This document shows positions 18,582-28,983 of a stretch of 64,000 nucleotides of DNA, one piece after another. Each line of letters starts with the position of its first letter. Position 1 is the stretch's first letter. The DNA lies in assembly GCF_042432825.1 (NCBI RefSeq), contig NZ_JBHLWN010000001.1, forward strand, positions 1 to 64,000, in the 5' to 3' direction. The notes beneath the pieces were generated by a model. That model searched no databases. It had not been told where the DNA came from and was given only the letters and a program-made list of their open reading frames with translations. Origin of the DNA: Gordoniibacillus chartarius. Its GTDB lineage: Bacteria; Bacillota; Bacilli; Paenibacillales; NBRC-103111. A program made the translations under genes and the position numbers.

Positions 18582-20633
18582 ATGACGCTGGTCTTGCATC
18601 GTACCGGCGAGTCGGCTCCATATTTCAGCGGCCGGCTGGAGGATATGCTTACCGTCTCCGAAGGCAGACCATGGCAGCTGAACCGAAACGGGCTAGAGGA
18701 GGTTCAGGTGACGGCTGAAGCGGAGCGGATTCGCATCGGCTGCCGGCTGGGGAGCTTCCATGCGGCACTAAGCCTGAGCTTTGATGAGCGGGGGCTGCTG
18801 CGCATCGACGTCACTTGGTCGAACCGGACCGGCGAGACGCAGAAGGATGCGGCGGCAGGACTGCTGTTCGATTTGCCGAGACGTGCGGGGGAGAGGATCA
18901 CGATTCCCCACATGATCTACAACAACAACCCGTCCTCCGATCCGGACCGCATCGTTCCGAGATTGGGCGAGGGGCTTGGCGGAGCCTTCATCTGCGAGGA
19001 GCACCGCCTGCCGATCCCTTGCGTGAACGTGGAGTGGCCTTATGCGGCCGATAACCCCGACGATGCTTCGCCAAGGGAAGGGACGCGCTATTTTACCTTA
19101 TACTCGATCCCCTCCTATTGGGAAGACGGCGAGGGCCGGGTGCATTACGGGTCGCTCGGGGCGATCCGGGAGGAGAGCCGGATGACGGTTGCGGCCTTCA
19201 GCGGCGTGGTGGTGTTCAACGGCAGCAAAGATACGGTGTGCATCGCGAAAAACCGGACGCAGCCGTATGACGGCGGCTATGTGGATTTCCCGCCCGGGTT
19301 TTCTCTGACCAAGAGCTATGCGCTTGATTTCGGGCTTGCTACCGCAGCGGGCCGCGGTTATCGCGAGGCGGTCCGTACAGGGCTCGCGCTGTTCAAGCCC
19401 CAAGGAGCGAATCCGCTTGCTCTTGACGAGATGATCCGGCTGAAAACGAATGCGCTGGACGATCGGTGGAGAACCGATGAGCGAGGCGCTGCGGGTTATG
19501 TAAAGTTCAGCGATTCGAACGCCTTCGGCAACGTATCCAAGCATCCGCTGCACTTTATGTACGGCTGGACGGGACAATGCCTGAAGCTGGCGTGGTGCGA
19601 CGCGCATCTCGGTTTCCGGCTTGGCGAGGAAGAGCGGATCGAGCGCTGCACAAGGGCTGCCGATTTTTATGTTCGCGAAAGCGCAGCCGGTGTACCGGGA
19701 ATCAGACACGGCTCTTACCGGCTGAGGGACGGGGAATGGAGCGACTTCCAGTGGAACAGGCAGCCGGTCGTATCCAGCCGTGCTTACGGCGAGACGATGG
19801 CCGACCTGGCGGAGATCGTTTCATTGTTCCGGGCAAATGGAAGGGAAGTTCCGGGCAGCTGGCTGAATGCGCTGAATGAAGCGGCGGTGATGATGGAAGA
19901 GGGCCTGCTGCCGTCGGGCATTTACCCGCCTTCGTGGCGGATGGACGGCACGCCGGCGGAGTCGATCGTCACCGCCGCCGGCCTGCCGTGCGTCATCGCG
20001 CTGGCGAAGCTGTACCGCTTAACAGGGGAAGAGCGGCGCCTTGCGCATGCCGAAGCGGCCATGCGGCGGTATTACGAGCTTCATGCGGAGACGTTCGACC
20101 GTCCGTTCGCCCGCTCGACGCTGGACGCGAAGTGCGAGGATAAGGAAGCGGGCATGTACTTCTTCCTGGCCGCTTACGAATTGTATCTGATTACGGGGAA
20201 CGAACGGTACCGGGAATGGGCGGATCTGGCGGCGGATTGGCTGCTCACGTTCGTCTACCTGTGGAACCCGGCGTACGACCGCGGCTCGGCGTTCCGCAAC
20301 GCCGGCTTTAAAGCCGCCTTCTGGCCGGGGGTCAGCGTGCAAAATCATCATCTGGACGTTTTCTTTCCGACATTCGAGCTTTGGCATTACGGCCGATTGA
20401 CCGGCAATGCGGAATATGAGCGTTTGGGGCGGATGATTCGGGACGCTCTCGGGCAAGGCATATGCACGAAGCCCGGCGAGTGGGGGTTCGATGTGATCGG
20501 CGAGCAAGGAGAAGGTTTCTTTCAAACCCATTGGAACCATCGGGGACACAGCAACCGGTGGAACCCGTCCTGGGTCGTTGCGCTTGTGCTGCACAACGCG
20601 CTGAGGTTCCGGGATGCGGCTGCGGCCGGATGA
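18582..20633 (+). CDS. Unrecognised protein, probable six-hairpin glycosidase fold
   Basis: The protein is about 683 residues from ATG 18582. I do not recognise its family. The N-terminal 230 residues look beta-rich. Residues 250-680 have helix-pair periodicity (LAKLYRLTGEERRLAHAEAA, YELYLITGNERYREWAD) and tryptophan-rich loops, as in (alpha/alpha)6 glycosidases and polysaccharide lyases. DAKCEDKEAG and VQNHHLDVF are conspicuous candidate active-site segments. The start is uncertain: GGGGGA sits only 2 nt before the ATG, and a TTG at 18519 with GGGGGTG 8 nt upstream would add 21 residues and overlap the previous gene. Its place among GH2 genes suggests an oligosaccharide-processing role. Confidence 0.65.
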   Translation: MTLVLHRTGESAPYFSGRLEDMLTVSEGRPWQLNRNGLEEVQVTAEAERIRIGCRLGSFHAALSLSFDERGLLRIDVTWSNRTGETQKDAAAGLLFDLPRRAGERITIPHMIYNNNPSSDPDRIVPRLGEGLGGAFICEEHRLPIPCVNVEWPYAADNPDDASPREGTRYFTLYSIPSYWEDGEGRVHYGSLGAIREESRMTVAAFSGVVVFNGSKDTVCIAKNRTQPYDGGYVDFPPGFSLTKSYALDFGLATAAGRGYREAVRTGLALFKPQGANPLALDEMIRLKTNALDDRWRTDERGAAGYVKFSDSNAFGNVSKHPLHFMYGWTGQCLKLAWCDAHLGFRLGEEERIERCTRAADFYVRESAAGVPGIRHGSYRLRDGEWSDFQWNRQPVVSSRAYGETMADLAEIVSLFRANGREVPGSWLNALNEAAVMMEEGLLPSGIYPPSWRMDGTPAESIVTAAGLPCVIALAKLYRLTGEERRLAHAEAAMRRYYELHAETFDRPFARSTLDAKCEDKEAGMYFFLAAYELYLITGNERYREWADLAADWLLTFVYLWNPAYDRGSAFRNAGFKAAFWPGVSVQNHHLDVFFPTFELWHYGRLTGNAEYERLGRMIRDALGQGICTKPGEWGFDVIGEQGEGFFQTHWNHRGHSNRWNPSWVVALVLHNALRFRDAAAAG

Positions 20634-20673
20634 ACGATTCGGATGGAGGGAAGATCAGGTGGAGGATAAGAAA

Positions 20674-23600
20674 ATGCCGGATTGGGCGAATCTGAGTGTG
20701 CTGCGGCGGGGAACGGAAGCTCCGCATGCAAGCTTTATCCCGTACGGAGAAGCGGAGTCCGCGCTGGCCGGCGAGCGGGCGGCTTCCCCGTATTTCATGT
20801 CGCTGAACGGGAGCTGGGCGTTTCGGTATGCGGACAGTGCGGCGCAGGCTCCCGAACGCTTCTACGAGCCCGGCTTCAGCACCGGGGATTGGGGACGGAT
20901 TACGGTACCCGGCAATTGGCAGATGCAGGGATACGGCCGTCCGCACTATTCGAGCAGCTACTATCCGTTTCCGATCGACCCTCCGCATGTGCCCGGCGAC
21001 AATCCGGTCGGCTGCTACCGGAGAAGCTTTACCGTACCGGAGTCCTGGCAGCGGCATTCGATATTCCTCGTCTTCGAGGGAGTCGATTCCGCTTTTCACG
21101 TATGGGTCAACGGGCAGCCGGCAGGCTACGCCCAGGGCAGCCATCTGCATTCCGAATTTTGCATTACGGAGCTGCTTCATCCGGGTGAAAATACAATCGC
21201 TGTACAAGTGTATCAGTGGTGCGACGGAAGCTACTTGGAGGACCAGGACAAATGGCGGCTGAGCGGCATTTTCCGGGATGTCTATGTACTGGCCGCTCCA
21301 TACGTGCGCGTTCGGGATTTCGAGGTGCGGACCAGCTTCGACGAGCGGTATGAGGACGCCGGCCTCAGCTTCCGAATCAACGTCAAGAACGGGAGCGGGC
21401 ACACGTCCGGCCGGCACAGCGTGCGCATCGCGCTTCTCGACGAAGAGCGGAACACGGTATATGAGGGTGAAGCAGGCGGTGTGGAATCGCTGGACGCGCA
21501 TGCGGAAGCCGAGCTTGTGACGCGTGTTCCGGTCCGGGCACCCCGCAAATGGTCGGCGGAAACGCCATATTTATATAATCTCGTGTGGACGCTGCTCGAC
21601 GAATCGGGAAACCTGCGGCAATGTGGAAGCGTTTCCGTCGGTTTTCGCGACATTGCCGTGCGGGACGGGAGGCTGCTGGTCAACGGCTCTCCGGTCATTC
21701 TCAAAGGTGCGAACCGCAACGAATTTCATCCCGATCTCGGCTTTGCGATTCCGCTGGAATCGATGCTCCGGGATATCGAGCTGATGAAGCGGCACAACAT
21801 GAACGCGGTGCGCTGCTCGCATTATCCCAACGATACGAGATGGCTCGACCTGTGCGACCGGTATGGGCTGTACGTCATCGACGAAGCCGATTTGGAGACG
21901 CATGGCTGCCATTTTATCGACAATGAAAGCCATCTGGCGCAGGATCCGGCATGGAGAGAGGCGTTCGTGGACAGAGCCCGCCATATGGTGGAGCGCGACA
22001 AGAACCATCCTTCGGTCATCCTCTGGTCGCTCGGCAACGAGTCGGGCTACGGACCGAACCATGACGCCATGGCCGAGTGGGTGAGGGAGGCCGATCCGAC
22101 CCGGCCGATCCATTATGAACGGGCCAAGGACGCGCCGGTCGTCGATGTCGTCAGCTGCATGTATCCTTCCTTGGATGCGCTGATTGCGGAAGGAGAGAAG
22201 ACCGACGATCCGAGACCGTTCCTCATGTGCGAGTTCGCCCATGCGATGGGCAATTCGGTCGGCAATCTGCAGGAATACTGGGACGCCGTCTACCGCTATC
22301 CGCGCCTGCTGGGCGGCTTGATTTGGGAATGGGCGGATCTCGGCATCCGGCAGCGAACGGAGGACGGTACGGAATGGTTCGCTTACGGAGGAGACTTCGG
22401 CGACCGTCCGCACAGCGGCCACTTCTGCATCGACGGACTGCTGTTCCCGGACCGGCAGCTCAAAGCGTCCATTCTGGAAGCGAAGAAGGTGTTCGAGCCC
22501 GTTAAGGTATTTCCGGTCGACGGCCAGGCGGGAACGGTCGTGCTGGAGAACCGCTACGATTTCTTGAATCTGGAGCACTTGGCGGGAACTTGGAGTGTAT
22601 GGTGCGACGGGGAAGTCGTGAAGCAGGGCGAGCTGCCGGCGCTCGATGTGCCGCCCGGAGGCCGCAAGGAGCTGACGATTCCGCTCGGCGATGTGCCGGA
22701 TCGGTGCTGTGGCGAATGCTGGCTGCATATCCGCTTCACGGGGCGGGATGCAACGCTCTGGGCGCCGCAGGGCCATGAGATCGCTTGGGCCGATGTGCCG
22801 CTCCCGGTCAAGCCTCCGGCGGCCCCGCACATTAAGACGGCGGCGATGCCCAAGCTGCGATCGGAGGAGACGGAGACGGAGGTTCGCGTGATCGGCACCG
22901 ATTTCACCGCTCGCTTCCGGAAGGACAGCGGTGCGATGAGTGCGTTCGAATTTGGCGGTATCCCGCTGCTAACCGCAGGCCCTAAGGTGAATGTGTGGCG
23001 GGCGACGATCGACAACGATTCCCGCCAGTCGAAAGAATGGAAGAAGGCCGGCTACGATGCGCTGCAGCAGCGCTTGACCGGACTGACCGTGCGTAAGGCG
23101 CACGAAGGGGCCGTAACCGTCGAAGCGCAGGCCGTACTTGGTGCGGCAGGGCTCGGTGTCGTCTTCTCGTCGGTCGTGAGGTACGACGTGTACGGAACCG
23201 GCGACATGGTCGTTTCCGTTCTCTTCGATCCCCGGCGGGATGCGCTTCCCCCCCTGCCCAGACTCGGACTGCAGCTGGCGATGCCCGGGGAGTTCAACCG
23301 GATGAACTGGTTCGGTCTCGGACCGCATGAATGCTACACCGACCGGAAGCAAAGCGGAAAGCTCGGCGTGTACGCCGGATCGGTGCAGGAGCAGTGGGTA
23401 CCGTACATCAAGCCGCAGGAGAACGGAAACAAAGCCGATGCGCGCTGGGCCGCCGTGACGAATGCGGTGGGCGTCGGATTATTTTTCGGGGGCGTGCCGA
23501 GGCTGGACTTCAGCGCCTCTCATTACGATATGGCCAACGTGACGAATGCGAAGCATACGACTGATCTGATCAGGCAAAGCGGTACGTTCGTCAATCTGGA

Positions 23601-23781
23601 TGACCGGCAGGCGCCGATCGGCAATCACAGCTGCGGCGAAGCGCCGCCTCTCGATACATACCTGCTGAAGCCGGAGCGGATGCAATTTGCAGTACGGATG
23701 AAGCCGTTTTGCGCAAGAGATATATCGCCGATGCAGCTGTATCGCATGCATCCCGAGCCCTTGGAGGTGAATGGTCTATGA
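20674..23781 (+). CDS. lacZ: GH2 beta-galactosidase, LacZ type
   Basis: The protein is 1035 residues, the same size class as E. coli LacZ, with the five-domain order including a C-terminal small-chain domain (FNRMNWFGLGPHECYTDRK). The acid/base is E456 in SLGNESGYGPNHDAM and the nucleophile is E520 in FLMCEFAHAMGNSVG, both standard contexts. I chose ATG 20674 because GGAGG at 20661-20665 lies 8 nt upstream and the domain begins with the usual DWANL. In-frame GTG 20659 and ATG 20614 are alternatives. No signal peptide is present, so it is cytoplasmic. It should remove terminal beta-galactose from imported oligosaccharides. Its stop overlaps the next start by 4 nt. Confidence 0.93.
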   Translation: MPDWANLSVLRRGTEAPHASFIPYGEAESALAGERAASPYFMSLNGSWAFRYADSAAQAPERFYEPGFSTGDWGRITVPGNWQMQGYGRPHYSSSYYPFPIDPPHVPGDNPVGCYRRSFTVPESWQRHSIFLVFEGVDSAFHVWVNGQPAGYAQGSHLHSEFCITELLHPGENTIAVQVYQWCDGSYLEDQDKWRLSGIFRDVYVLAAPYVRVRDFEVRTSFDERYEDAGLSFRINVKNGSGHTSGRHSVRIALLDEERNTVYEGEAGGVESLDAHAEAELVTRVPVRAPRKWSAETPYLYNLVWTLLDESGNLRQCGSVSVGFRDIAVRDGRLLVNGSPVILKGANRNEFHPDLGFAIPLESMLRDIELMKRHNMNAVRCSHYPNDTRWLDLCDRYGLYVIDEADLETHGCHFIDNESHLAQDPAWREAFVDRARHMVERDKNHPSVILWSLGNESGYGPNHDAMAEWVREADPTRPIHYERAKDAPVVDVVSCMYPSLDALIAEGEKTDDPRPFLMCEFAHAMGNSVGNLQEYWDAVYRYPRLLGGLIWEWADLGIRQRTEDGTEWFAYGGDFGDRPHSGHFCIDGLLFPDRQLKASILEAKKVFEPVKVFPVDGQAGTVVLENRYDFLNLEHLAGTWSVWCDGEVVKQGELPALDVPPGGRKELTIPLGDVPDRCCGECWLHIRFTGRDATLWAPQGHEIAWADVPLPVKPPAAPHIKTAAMPKLRSEETETEVRVIGTDFTARFRKDSGAMSAFEFGGIPLLTAGPKVNVWRATIDNDSRQSKEWKKAGYDALQQRLTGLTVRKAHEGAVTVEAQAVLGAAGLGVVFSSVVRYDVYGTGDMVVSVLFDPRRDALPPLPRLGLQLAMPGEFNRMNWFGLGPHECYTDRKQSGKLGVYAGSVQEQWVPYIKPQENGNKADARWAAVTNAVGVGLFFGGVPRLDFSASHYDMANVTNAKHTTDLIRQSGTFVNLDDRQAPIGNHSCGEAPPLDTYLLKPERMQFAVRMKPFCARDISPMQLYRMHPEPLEVNGL

Positions 23782-25871
23782 ACGATAAGGTGTTCCCGAA
23801 AATCTTGTTCGGCGGAGACTATAATCCGGAGCAGTTTCCAAAGGAAGTATGGGATGAGGACATGCGGCTGTTTCGTCTTGCCGGCATCGATATCGCTACG
23901 GTCAACGTGTTCTCGTGGGCGTTGAATCAGCCCGATGAGGAGACGTACCGGTTCGAATGGCTGGACGAGGTGATGGATAAGCTGCACGCCGGCGGCGTAT
24001 ACGCGTGCATGGGAACTAGCACGGCTGCTCATCCGGCGTGGATGGCGGAGAAGCACCCGGATATTTTGTCCGTCACCTATGACGGGAAAAAGCGGAAGTT
24101 CGGCAGAAGACACAATTCCTGTCCGCACAGCCCGACCTTCCGCCGTTTCGCTCCTCGGATGGCGGCGAAGCTGGCCGAGCGGTACAAGGGGCATCCGGCT
24201 CTGCTGCTGTGGCATGTGAATAACGAAATCGGCAACCGCTGTTATTGCGACAACTGCGAGAAGGCGTTCCGGGAATGGCTCCGCCGGCGCTACGGCACGC
24301 TGGAGCGGCTCAATGAAGCTTGGTACACGAAGTTTTGGGGACATACGTTCTATGACTGGAATGAAATCGTCCTGCCCAGCGGACTCAGCGAAGGTCTGGG
24401 GGGAGGCGAACAAACGGCTTTTCAAGGCATTACGCTGGATTATTACCGGTTCAACTCGGACTCCTGGCTGGAATGCTATTTGTTAGAGCGTGACGCGATC
24501 CGGGAGAGCATTCCGGAAGCGGTCGTCACGACCAATTTTCAAGGCAACGGCACCTACAAGCCGCTCGATTATTTTAAATGGGCTCCTCATTTGGACATTA
24601 TCGCGCTCGATATGTATCCGGAGCACGACGCGAAACCGAGCTACATGGCTCTGCGTTACGATCTGATGCGGAGCTTGAAGGGCGGCGCGCCGTTCATGCT
24701 GATGGAGAGCACGCCGAGCGTGTTGAATTGGAAGCCGGTCAATCCGGCCAAGCGGCCCGGCGACATGAGGCTGCAAAGCTATCAGGCGATTGCCCGCGGA
24801 GCGGAGTCCGTCATGTTCTTCCAGCTGCGCCGTTCTCTCGGCGCTTACGAGAAGTTTCACGGCGCGGTGATCGATCATGCCGGTCACGAGCATACGCGCG
24901 TGTTCCGGGAATGCGCGGAGCTCGGAAACGAGCTGCACAAGCTGGGCGGCGGGCTGATCGGCTCGCGCATTCGAAGCCGCGTAGGCATTCTGTTTGATTG
25001 GGAGAACTGGTGGGCCGTCGAGTTTGGCGGCGGACCGACCTCCAGGCTCAAATACTTGGATCAGATGCAAAAATATTACGACGCCCTCTATGAGCGGCAA
25101 ATTCCGGTCGACTTCGTTCATGTTCATGCGGACCTGCGGCAGTACGATCTGATTATTGCCCCTCTTCTATATATGGTGAAGGAAGGACTCGCCGCCAAGC
25201 TGGAGGCTTTCGTCCGGGACGGCGGCACATTCGTTACAACGTTCTACAGCGGCATCGTGAACGAGAGCGATCGGGTGACCCCGGGCGGTTATCCGGGCGA
25301 GCTCCGCAAGCTGCTTGGCATATGGGTGGAGGAAGTCGACGCCCTTCATCCGGGACAAATGAACACGATGGTAATGGTTCGGCAGCTGGGGAAGCTTTAC
25401 GGCTCTTACGAATGCGGGCTGCTCTGCGAGGTCGTTCATCCGGAAGGCGCGGAAGCGATGGCGGTGTTCGGAAGCGAGTATTACAAAGGGCTGCCGGCGC
25501 TGACCCGTCATCGATACGGATCCGGCGAAGCTTGGTATGCGGCGGCGGATCCGAGCCCCAAGCTGGTGCGGGAGTGGCTGGCCGCGCTTTGCGTGAGCAA
25601 AGGGATCAAGCCCGTCTGCGAAGCGCCTCCCGGCGTCGAAGTGACCGTTCGGGAGCAAGAAGATGAGCGCTTCACGTTTGCGCTCAATTTCGGTCATGAG
25701 ACGCAAAGGCTTCAGACGGACGGCGCGGAACGCATCGAATTGCTGGGGGGGACCGGCGCAGCCGGCACCTACATCGAGCTCCCGCCGAAGGGCGTCTCGA
25801 TATGGCAAACCCGGAAGGAGGCGGATCCAGTTGGCTGCAAGATCGAGAGAACGGCTTCGTCAACGGTTTGA
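23778..25871 (+). CDS. GH42 beta-galactosidase
   Basis: The 697-residue protein has the GH42 layout: a TIM barrel, a glutaminase-like trimerisation domain and a small beta domain. The acid/base is E150 in WHVNNEIG and the nucleophile is E310 in MLMESTPS. The zinc cluster cysteines are visible in NSCPHS and NRCYCDNC. The start is ATG 23778, overlapping the LacZ stop as ATGA, with TTGGAGGTGA upstream. A longer in-frame start is possible but lies inside lacZ. GH42 enzymes usually act on short galactosides or alpha-L-arabinopyranosides from plant wall. The last 41 nt overlap the next gene. Confidence 0.93.
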   Translation: MNDKVFPKILFGGDYNPEQFPKEVWDEDMRLFRLAGIDIATVNVFSWALNQPDEETYRFEWLDEVMDKLHAGGVYACMGTSTAAHPAWMAEKHPDILSVTYDGKKRKFGRRHNSCPHSPTFRRFAPRMAAKLAERYKGHPALLLWHVNNEIGNRCYCDNCEKAFREWLRRRYGTLERLNEAWYTKFWGHTFYDWNEIVLPSGLSEGLGGGEQTAFQGITLDYYRFNSDSWLECYLLERDAIRESIPEAVVTTNFQGNGTYKPLDYFKWAPHLDIIALDMYPEHDAKPSYMALRYDLMRSLKGGAPFMLMESTPSVLNWKPVNPAKRPGDMRLQSYQAIARGAESVMFFQLRRSLGAYEKFHGAVIDHAGHEHTRVFRECAELGNELHKLGGGLIGSRIRSRVGILFDWENWWAVEFGGGPTSRLKYLDQMQKYYDALYERQIPVDFVHVHADLRQYDLIIAPLLYMVKEGLAAKLEAFVRDGGTFVTTFYSGIVNESDRVTPGGYPGELRKLLGIWVEEVDALHPGQMNTMVMVRQLGKLYGSYECGLLCEVVHPEGAEAMAVFGSEYYKGLPALTRHRYGSGEAWYAAADPSPKLVREWLAALCVSKGIKPVCEAPPGVEVTVREQEDERFTFALNFGHETQRLQTDGAERIELLGGTGAAGTYIELPPKGVSIWQTRKEADPVGCKIERTASSTV

Positions 25872-28800
25872 CGAGCCGCCCGCTTCCTGCCGGTCGCTGC
25901 CGTTCTGGGCCTGGAACGATGCCTTGCAGGAGGAGGAGCTGATCCGGCAAGTCAGGCAGATGAAGGATAAGGGCATGGGCGGGTTCTTCATCCATTCCCG
26001 GGACGGGCTGGAAACGGAGTATATGGGCCGCGAATGGATGCGGCTTGTCCGGGCTGCGGTGGAGACCGCCTCGGAGCTCGGCATGCAGGCGTGGCTTTAC
26101 GATGAGGACCGCTGGCCGTCGGGCTTCGCCGGAGGACTTGTGCAGGCGAGAGGCGGCGACGCGTTCCGGGCCAAGGGGCTTACGCTGGAAGTCGTCCGGG
26201 ACCGGAATGTCACGATTCCGGACGATGCCGCGGCCGCATTCAAAGCGGTCATTGACGAACGCAATTTGCTCAGCTGCGAGCGCCTTTCGACGGCAGCGGA
26301 TAAAAGCGGCGAAAGCGTGCGGATTCCCCTTGAGCCCAACGAAGTGCTGCTGGTGTTCCGGGTCGAAATATCCGGGCGAAGCGAATGGTTCAACAACGAA
26401 GCGCCGCCGGATCAGCTTAATCCGGATACGGTGCGGGCGTTTATCGACATCACATACGAAGCCTACAAGCGGGAAGTCGGGGACTATTTCGGCACGACCG
26501 TCCGCGGCGTGTTCACCGACGAGCCGAGCGTGCACGACCGCCACTGCCGGTTTACGGACGGCCGGGGATGGCTGCCGTGGAGCTGGTCGCTTCCCGATGA
26601 TTTCCGGCGCAGACGCGGCTACGAGCTGTTCGACCTGATCCCTTATTTGTTCTTTGACGGCGAGCTGTCGCCGCAGGCGCGCCACGATTATTGGCGGACG
26701 GTTACGGAGCGTTTCAGCGAAGCGTACTCCATGCAGATCGGCCGGTGGTGCGAGGAGAACGGCCTCGCCTTCACCGGGCACTACTTGTGGGAGAACAACC
26801 TGGGTACCGCCACCCGGGTGTGCGGAGCGGTGATGCCGAATTACCGCTATCAGCATGTTCCCGGCATCGACATGCTGAACGAGCAGACCGGCGAGTACAT
26901 CACGGTGAAGCAGTGCACCTCCGTCGCGAACCAGTACGGAAGACCGCTGGTGCTTACCGAAACGTACGGCTGCACCGGCTGGGGCTTTACGTTCGAGGGG
27001 CAGCGGTGGATCGGGGATTTTCAATTCGTCCTGGGCGTCACGCTCCGTTCCCAGCACTTGGCGCTCTACTCGATCAGAGGCTGCAGGAAGAGGGACTATC
27101 CGCCGGTGTTTAACTACAACACCAGCTGGTGGAAGTACAACGGTATCGTTGAAGATTATTTCGCCAGACTGTCGGCTGTACTTACGGAAGGCAAGCCGAT
27201 CCGCGACGTGCTCGTGCTGCATCCGTCTTCGACGGCGTGGTGCATGGTCGGGACCGGGCCGTACGGCTTTCCCGCCCGCGGCAAAGACCGGGATGTGTCG
27301 ATGACAAACCGGTACGGGCACGAATTCAATGCGTTCCTCGGCAGCCTGCTGAGAGCCCATTACGATTTCGATCTCGGCGACGAGACGATTATGGCGGAGA
27401 CAGGGGAGGTACGGGGCAGCTCAATCGCCGTAAACTTGGCGGAATATCGGGTCGTCGTGCTGCCGCCAATCCGAACCATGCTGACCAGCACATTCCGGCT
27501 GCTTCAGGATTTCCTGGACGCCGGAGGGCGGGCGGTGGCCGTCGGGCCTCCGCCGGCGCTGCTCGAAGGGCGTCCGTCGGAGCGGCTAGCCGAGCTGTAC
27601 GGCCATCCCCGAATGACGGTCGTCGGCAACACGGAGCAGGCGGTCGCTGCGCTCGAGAGCATTTTGCCGCGACGAGTCGGCATCGAGTCCGGCGACGCCG
27701 GCCAAGCGGAGGCGCTGCTGTATTTGCTCAAAGAGACGGAGCTTGGGCGGACGCTGTTCGTCGTGAATAACGACCGCGATGCAGCACAGCAGGTGACGAT
27801 CTCGCTGGATGGTGAAGGAAGCGTGGAGGAATGGACCGCGTTGACCGGCGAGGTCAAGTCCGTACCCTGTGTCTGCGGGGACGGACGAACCCGGTTCCGG
27901 GCCGACTTCGGTCCTGCCGATTCCAAGCTGTACATCTGGACGCCGGAACGGGAAAGTCCGGCGGACGGCAGCGTCTCCGCCGATTGCGGCAAAGAGGAAG
28001 ACAGGACCGTTGACCGGACAACGGAGCTGCTGACGCCAAGCGGGTTTATACGTACGATGCCGAATGTACTGACGCTGGACCGGTGCAGGTACGCGGTCGC
28101 AGCCGGCGAGCTTTCCGGCGAAATGGATGTTTGGCAGGCGCAAAGAGCGGTCCGGGAAGCGCTCGGAATGAGGCAAATTTACGGCAACGGCATCGAACAG
28201 AGGTATAAGTGGATTAACGAGCCGCATCCGGGGAACGGGACGCCGGTACGATTCCATTTTACATTTCATGTGGAGGTCGTTCCCGAACGGGACGTTTGCC
28301 TGGTCGTGGAGTCGGCGGAGCTGTACGACATCGAGCTCAACGGAGCTGCGGTCCCCAGCGTTCCCAGCGGCTGGTTTCTCGACCGGTCCTTCGATCAGGT
28401 GCCGCTGCCCCCTGGCGGTCTGAAGCCGGGCACGAACGAGCTGACGCTCAGCTGCCGGTATCACAACCGGATGGAAGTGGAGGATGTGTATCTGATCGGG
28501 GATTTCGGCGTCAGTCCCGATCGGGCGATAACCCCAGAACCCGAAGCTCTCGAATACGGAGACTGGTGTCTGCAAGGATATCCTCATTATTGCGGCAGCA
28601 TGGTGTACGGTTTCGACGTCCGGACTAAGCGGGCGGAAGCCGCGAAAACCGTGCTGGAGGTCGGCGAATATTCCGCCGTTACGGCGGAGGTGCGGGTGAA
28701 CGGCGTTACGGCGGGACATATTCCGTGGCGGTCGGCGAACGGGCTCGACGTGACGGAGCTGCTGCTTCCCGGCGATAACCGGATCGAGATCGAAGTCATG

Positions 28801-28980
28801 GGAAGCCCCCGCAACATGCTGGGACCGTTTCATCACACGGGCGCCGATCCGTCGACGACAAGCTGGGCCTCATTCCGCAAGGAAGGCGCCGATTATTCGC
28901 CGGAGTATAAGCTGCGGCCGTATGGATTGTTTGAGCCCGTGCGGCTCCGTACGCATAGAGACGGAAAGGGAGGAGGGTAA
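25831..28980 (+). CDS. GH106-like glycosidase (probable alpha-L-rhamnosidase family), TTG start
   Basis: The protein is 1049 residues from TTG 25831, which follows AAGGAGG (25815-25821) by 9 nt and overlaps the GH42 gene by 41 nt. The longer in-frame frame to 25663 lies wholly inside GH42 and is rejected. The N-terminal motif SLPFWAWNDALQEEEL, then GGFFIHSRDGLETEYMG, YDEDRWPSG and GVFTDEPSV (D230, E231) match the GH106-type group of rhamnosidase-like enzymes. The C-terminal third has two beta-sandwich sugar-binding-like domains ending YGLFEPVRL. No signal peptide is present. Rhamnosidase activity is the best guess; many members of this group are untested. Confidence 0.75.
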   Translation: MAARSRERLRQRFDEPPASCRSLPFWAWNDALQEEELIRQVRQMKDKGMGGFFIHSRDGLETEYMGREWMRLVRAAVETASELGMQAWLYDEDRWPSGFAGGLVQARGGDAFRAKGLTLEVVRDRNVTIPDDAAAAFKAVIDERNLLSCERLSTAADKSGESVRIPLEPNEVLLVFRVEISGRSEWFNNEAPPDQLNPDTVRAFIDITYEAYKREVGDYFGTTVRGVFTDEPSVHDRHCRFTDGRGWLPWSWSLPDDFRRRRGYELFDLIPYLFFDGELSPQARHDYWRTVTERFSEAYSMQIGRWCEENGLAFTGHYLWENNLGTATRVCGAVMPNYRYQHVPGIDMLNEQTGEYITVKQCTSVANQYGRPLVLTETYGCTGWGFTFEGQRWIGDFQFVLGVTLRSQHLALYSIRGCRKRDYPPVFNYNTSWWKYNGIVEDYFARLSAVLTEGKPIRDVLVLHPSSTAWCMVGTGPYGFPARGKDRDVSMTNRYGHEFNAFLGSLLRAHYDFDLGDETIMAETGEVRGSSIAVNLAEYRVVVLPPIRTMLTSTFRLLQDFLDAGGRAVAVGPPPALLEGRPSERLAELYGHPRMTVVGNTEQAVAALESILPRRVGIESGDAGQAEALLYLLKETELGRTLFVVNNDRDAAQQVTISLDGEGSVEEWTALTGEVKSVPCVCGDGRTRFRADFGPADSKLYIWTPERESPADGSVSADCGKEEDRTVDRTTELLTPSGFIRTMPNVLTLDRCRYAVAAGELSGEMDVWQAQRAVREALGMRQIYGNGIEQRYKWINEPHPGNGTPVRFHFTFHVEVVPERDVCLVVESAELYDIELNGAAVPSVPSGWFLDRSFDQVPLPPGGLKPGTNELTLSCRYHNRMEVEDVYLIGDFGVSPDRAITPEPEALEYGDWCLQGYPHYCGSMVYGFDVRTKRAEAAKTVLEVGEYSAVTAEVRVNGVTAGHIPWRSANGLDVTELLLPGDNRIEIEVMGSPRNMLGPFHHTGADPSTTSWASFRKEGADYSPEYKLRPYGLFEPVRLRTHRDGKGGG

Positions 28981-28983
28981 ATC

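Noticed and set aside
25663..25830. N-terminal extension of the GH106-like gene
   Set aside because: The frame lies wholly inside GH42, is Arg-rich and has no ribosome site. TTG 25831 is well supported.
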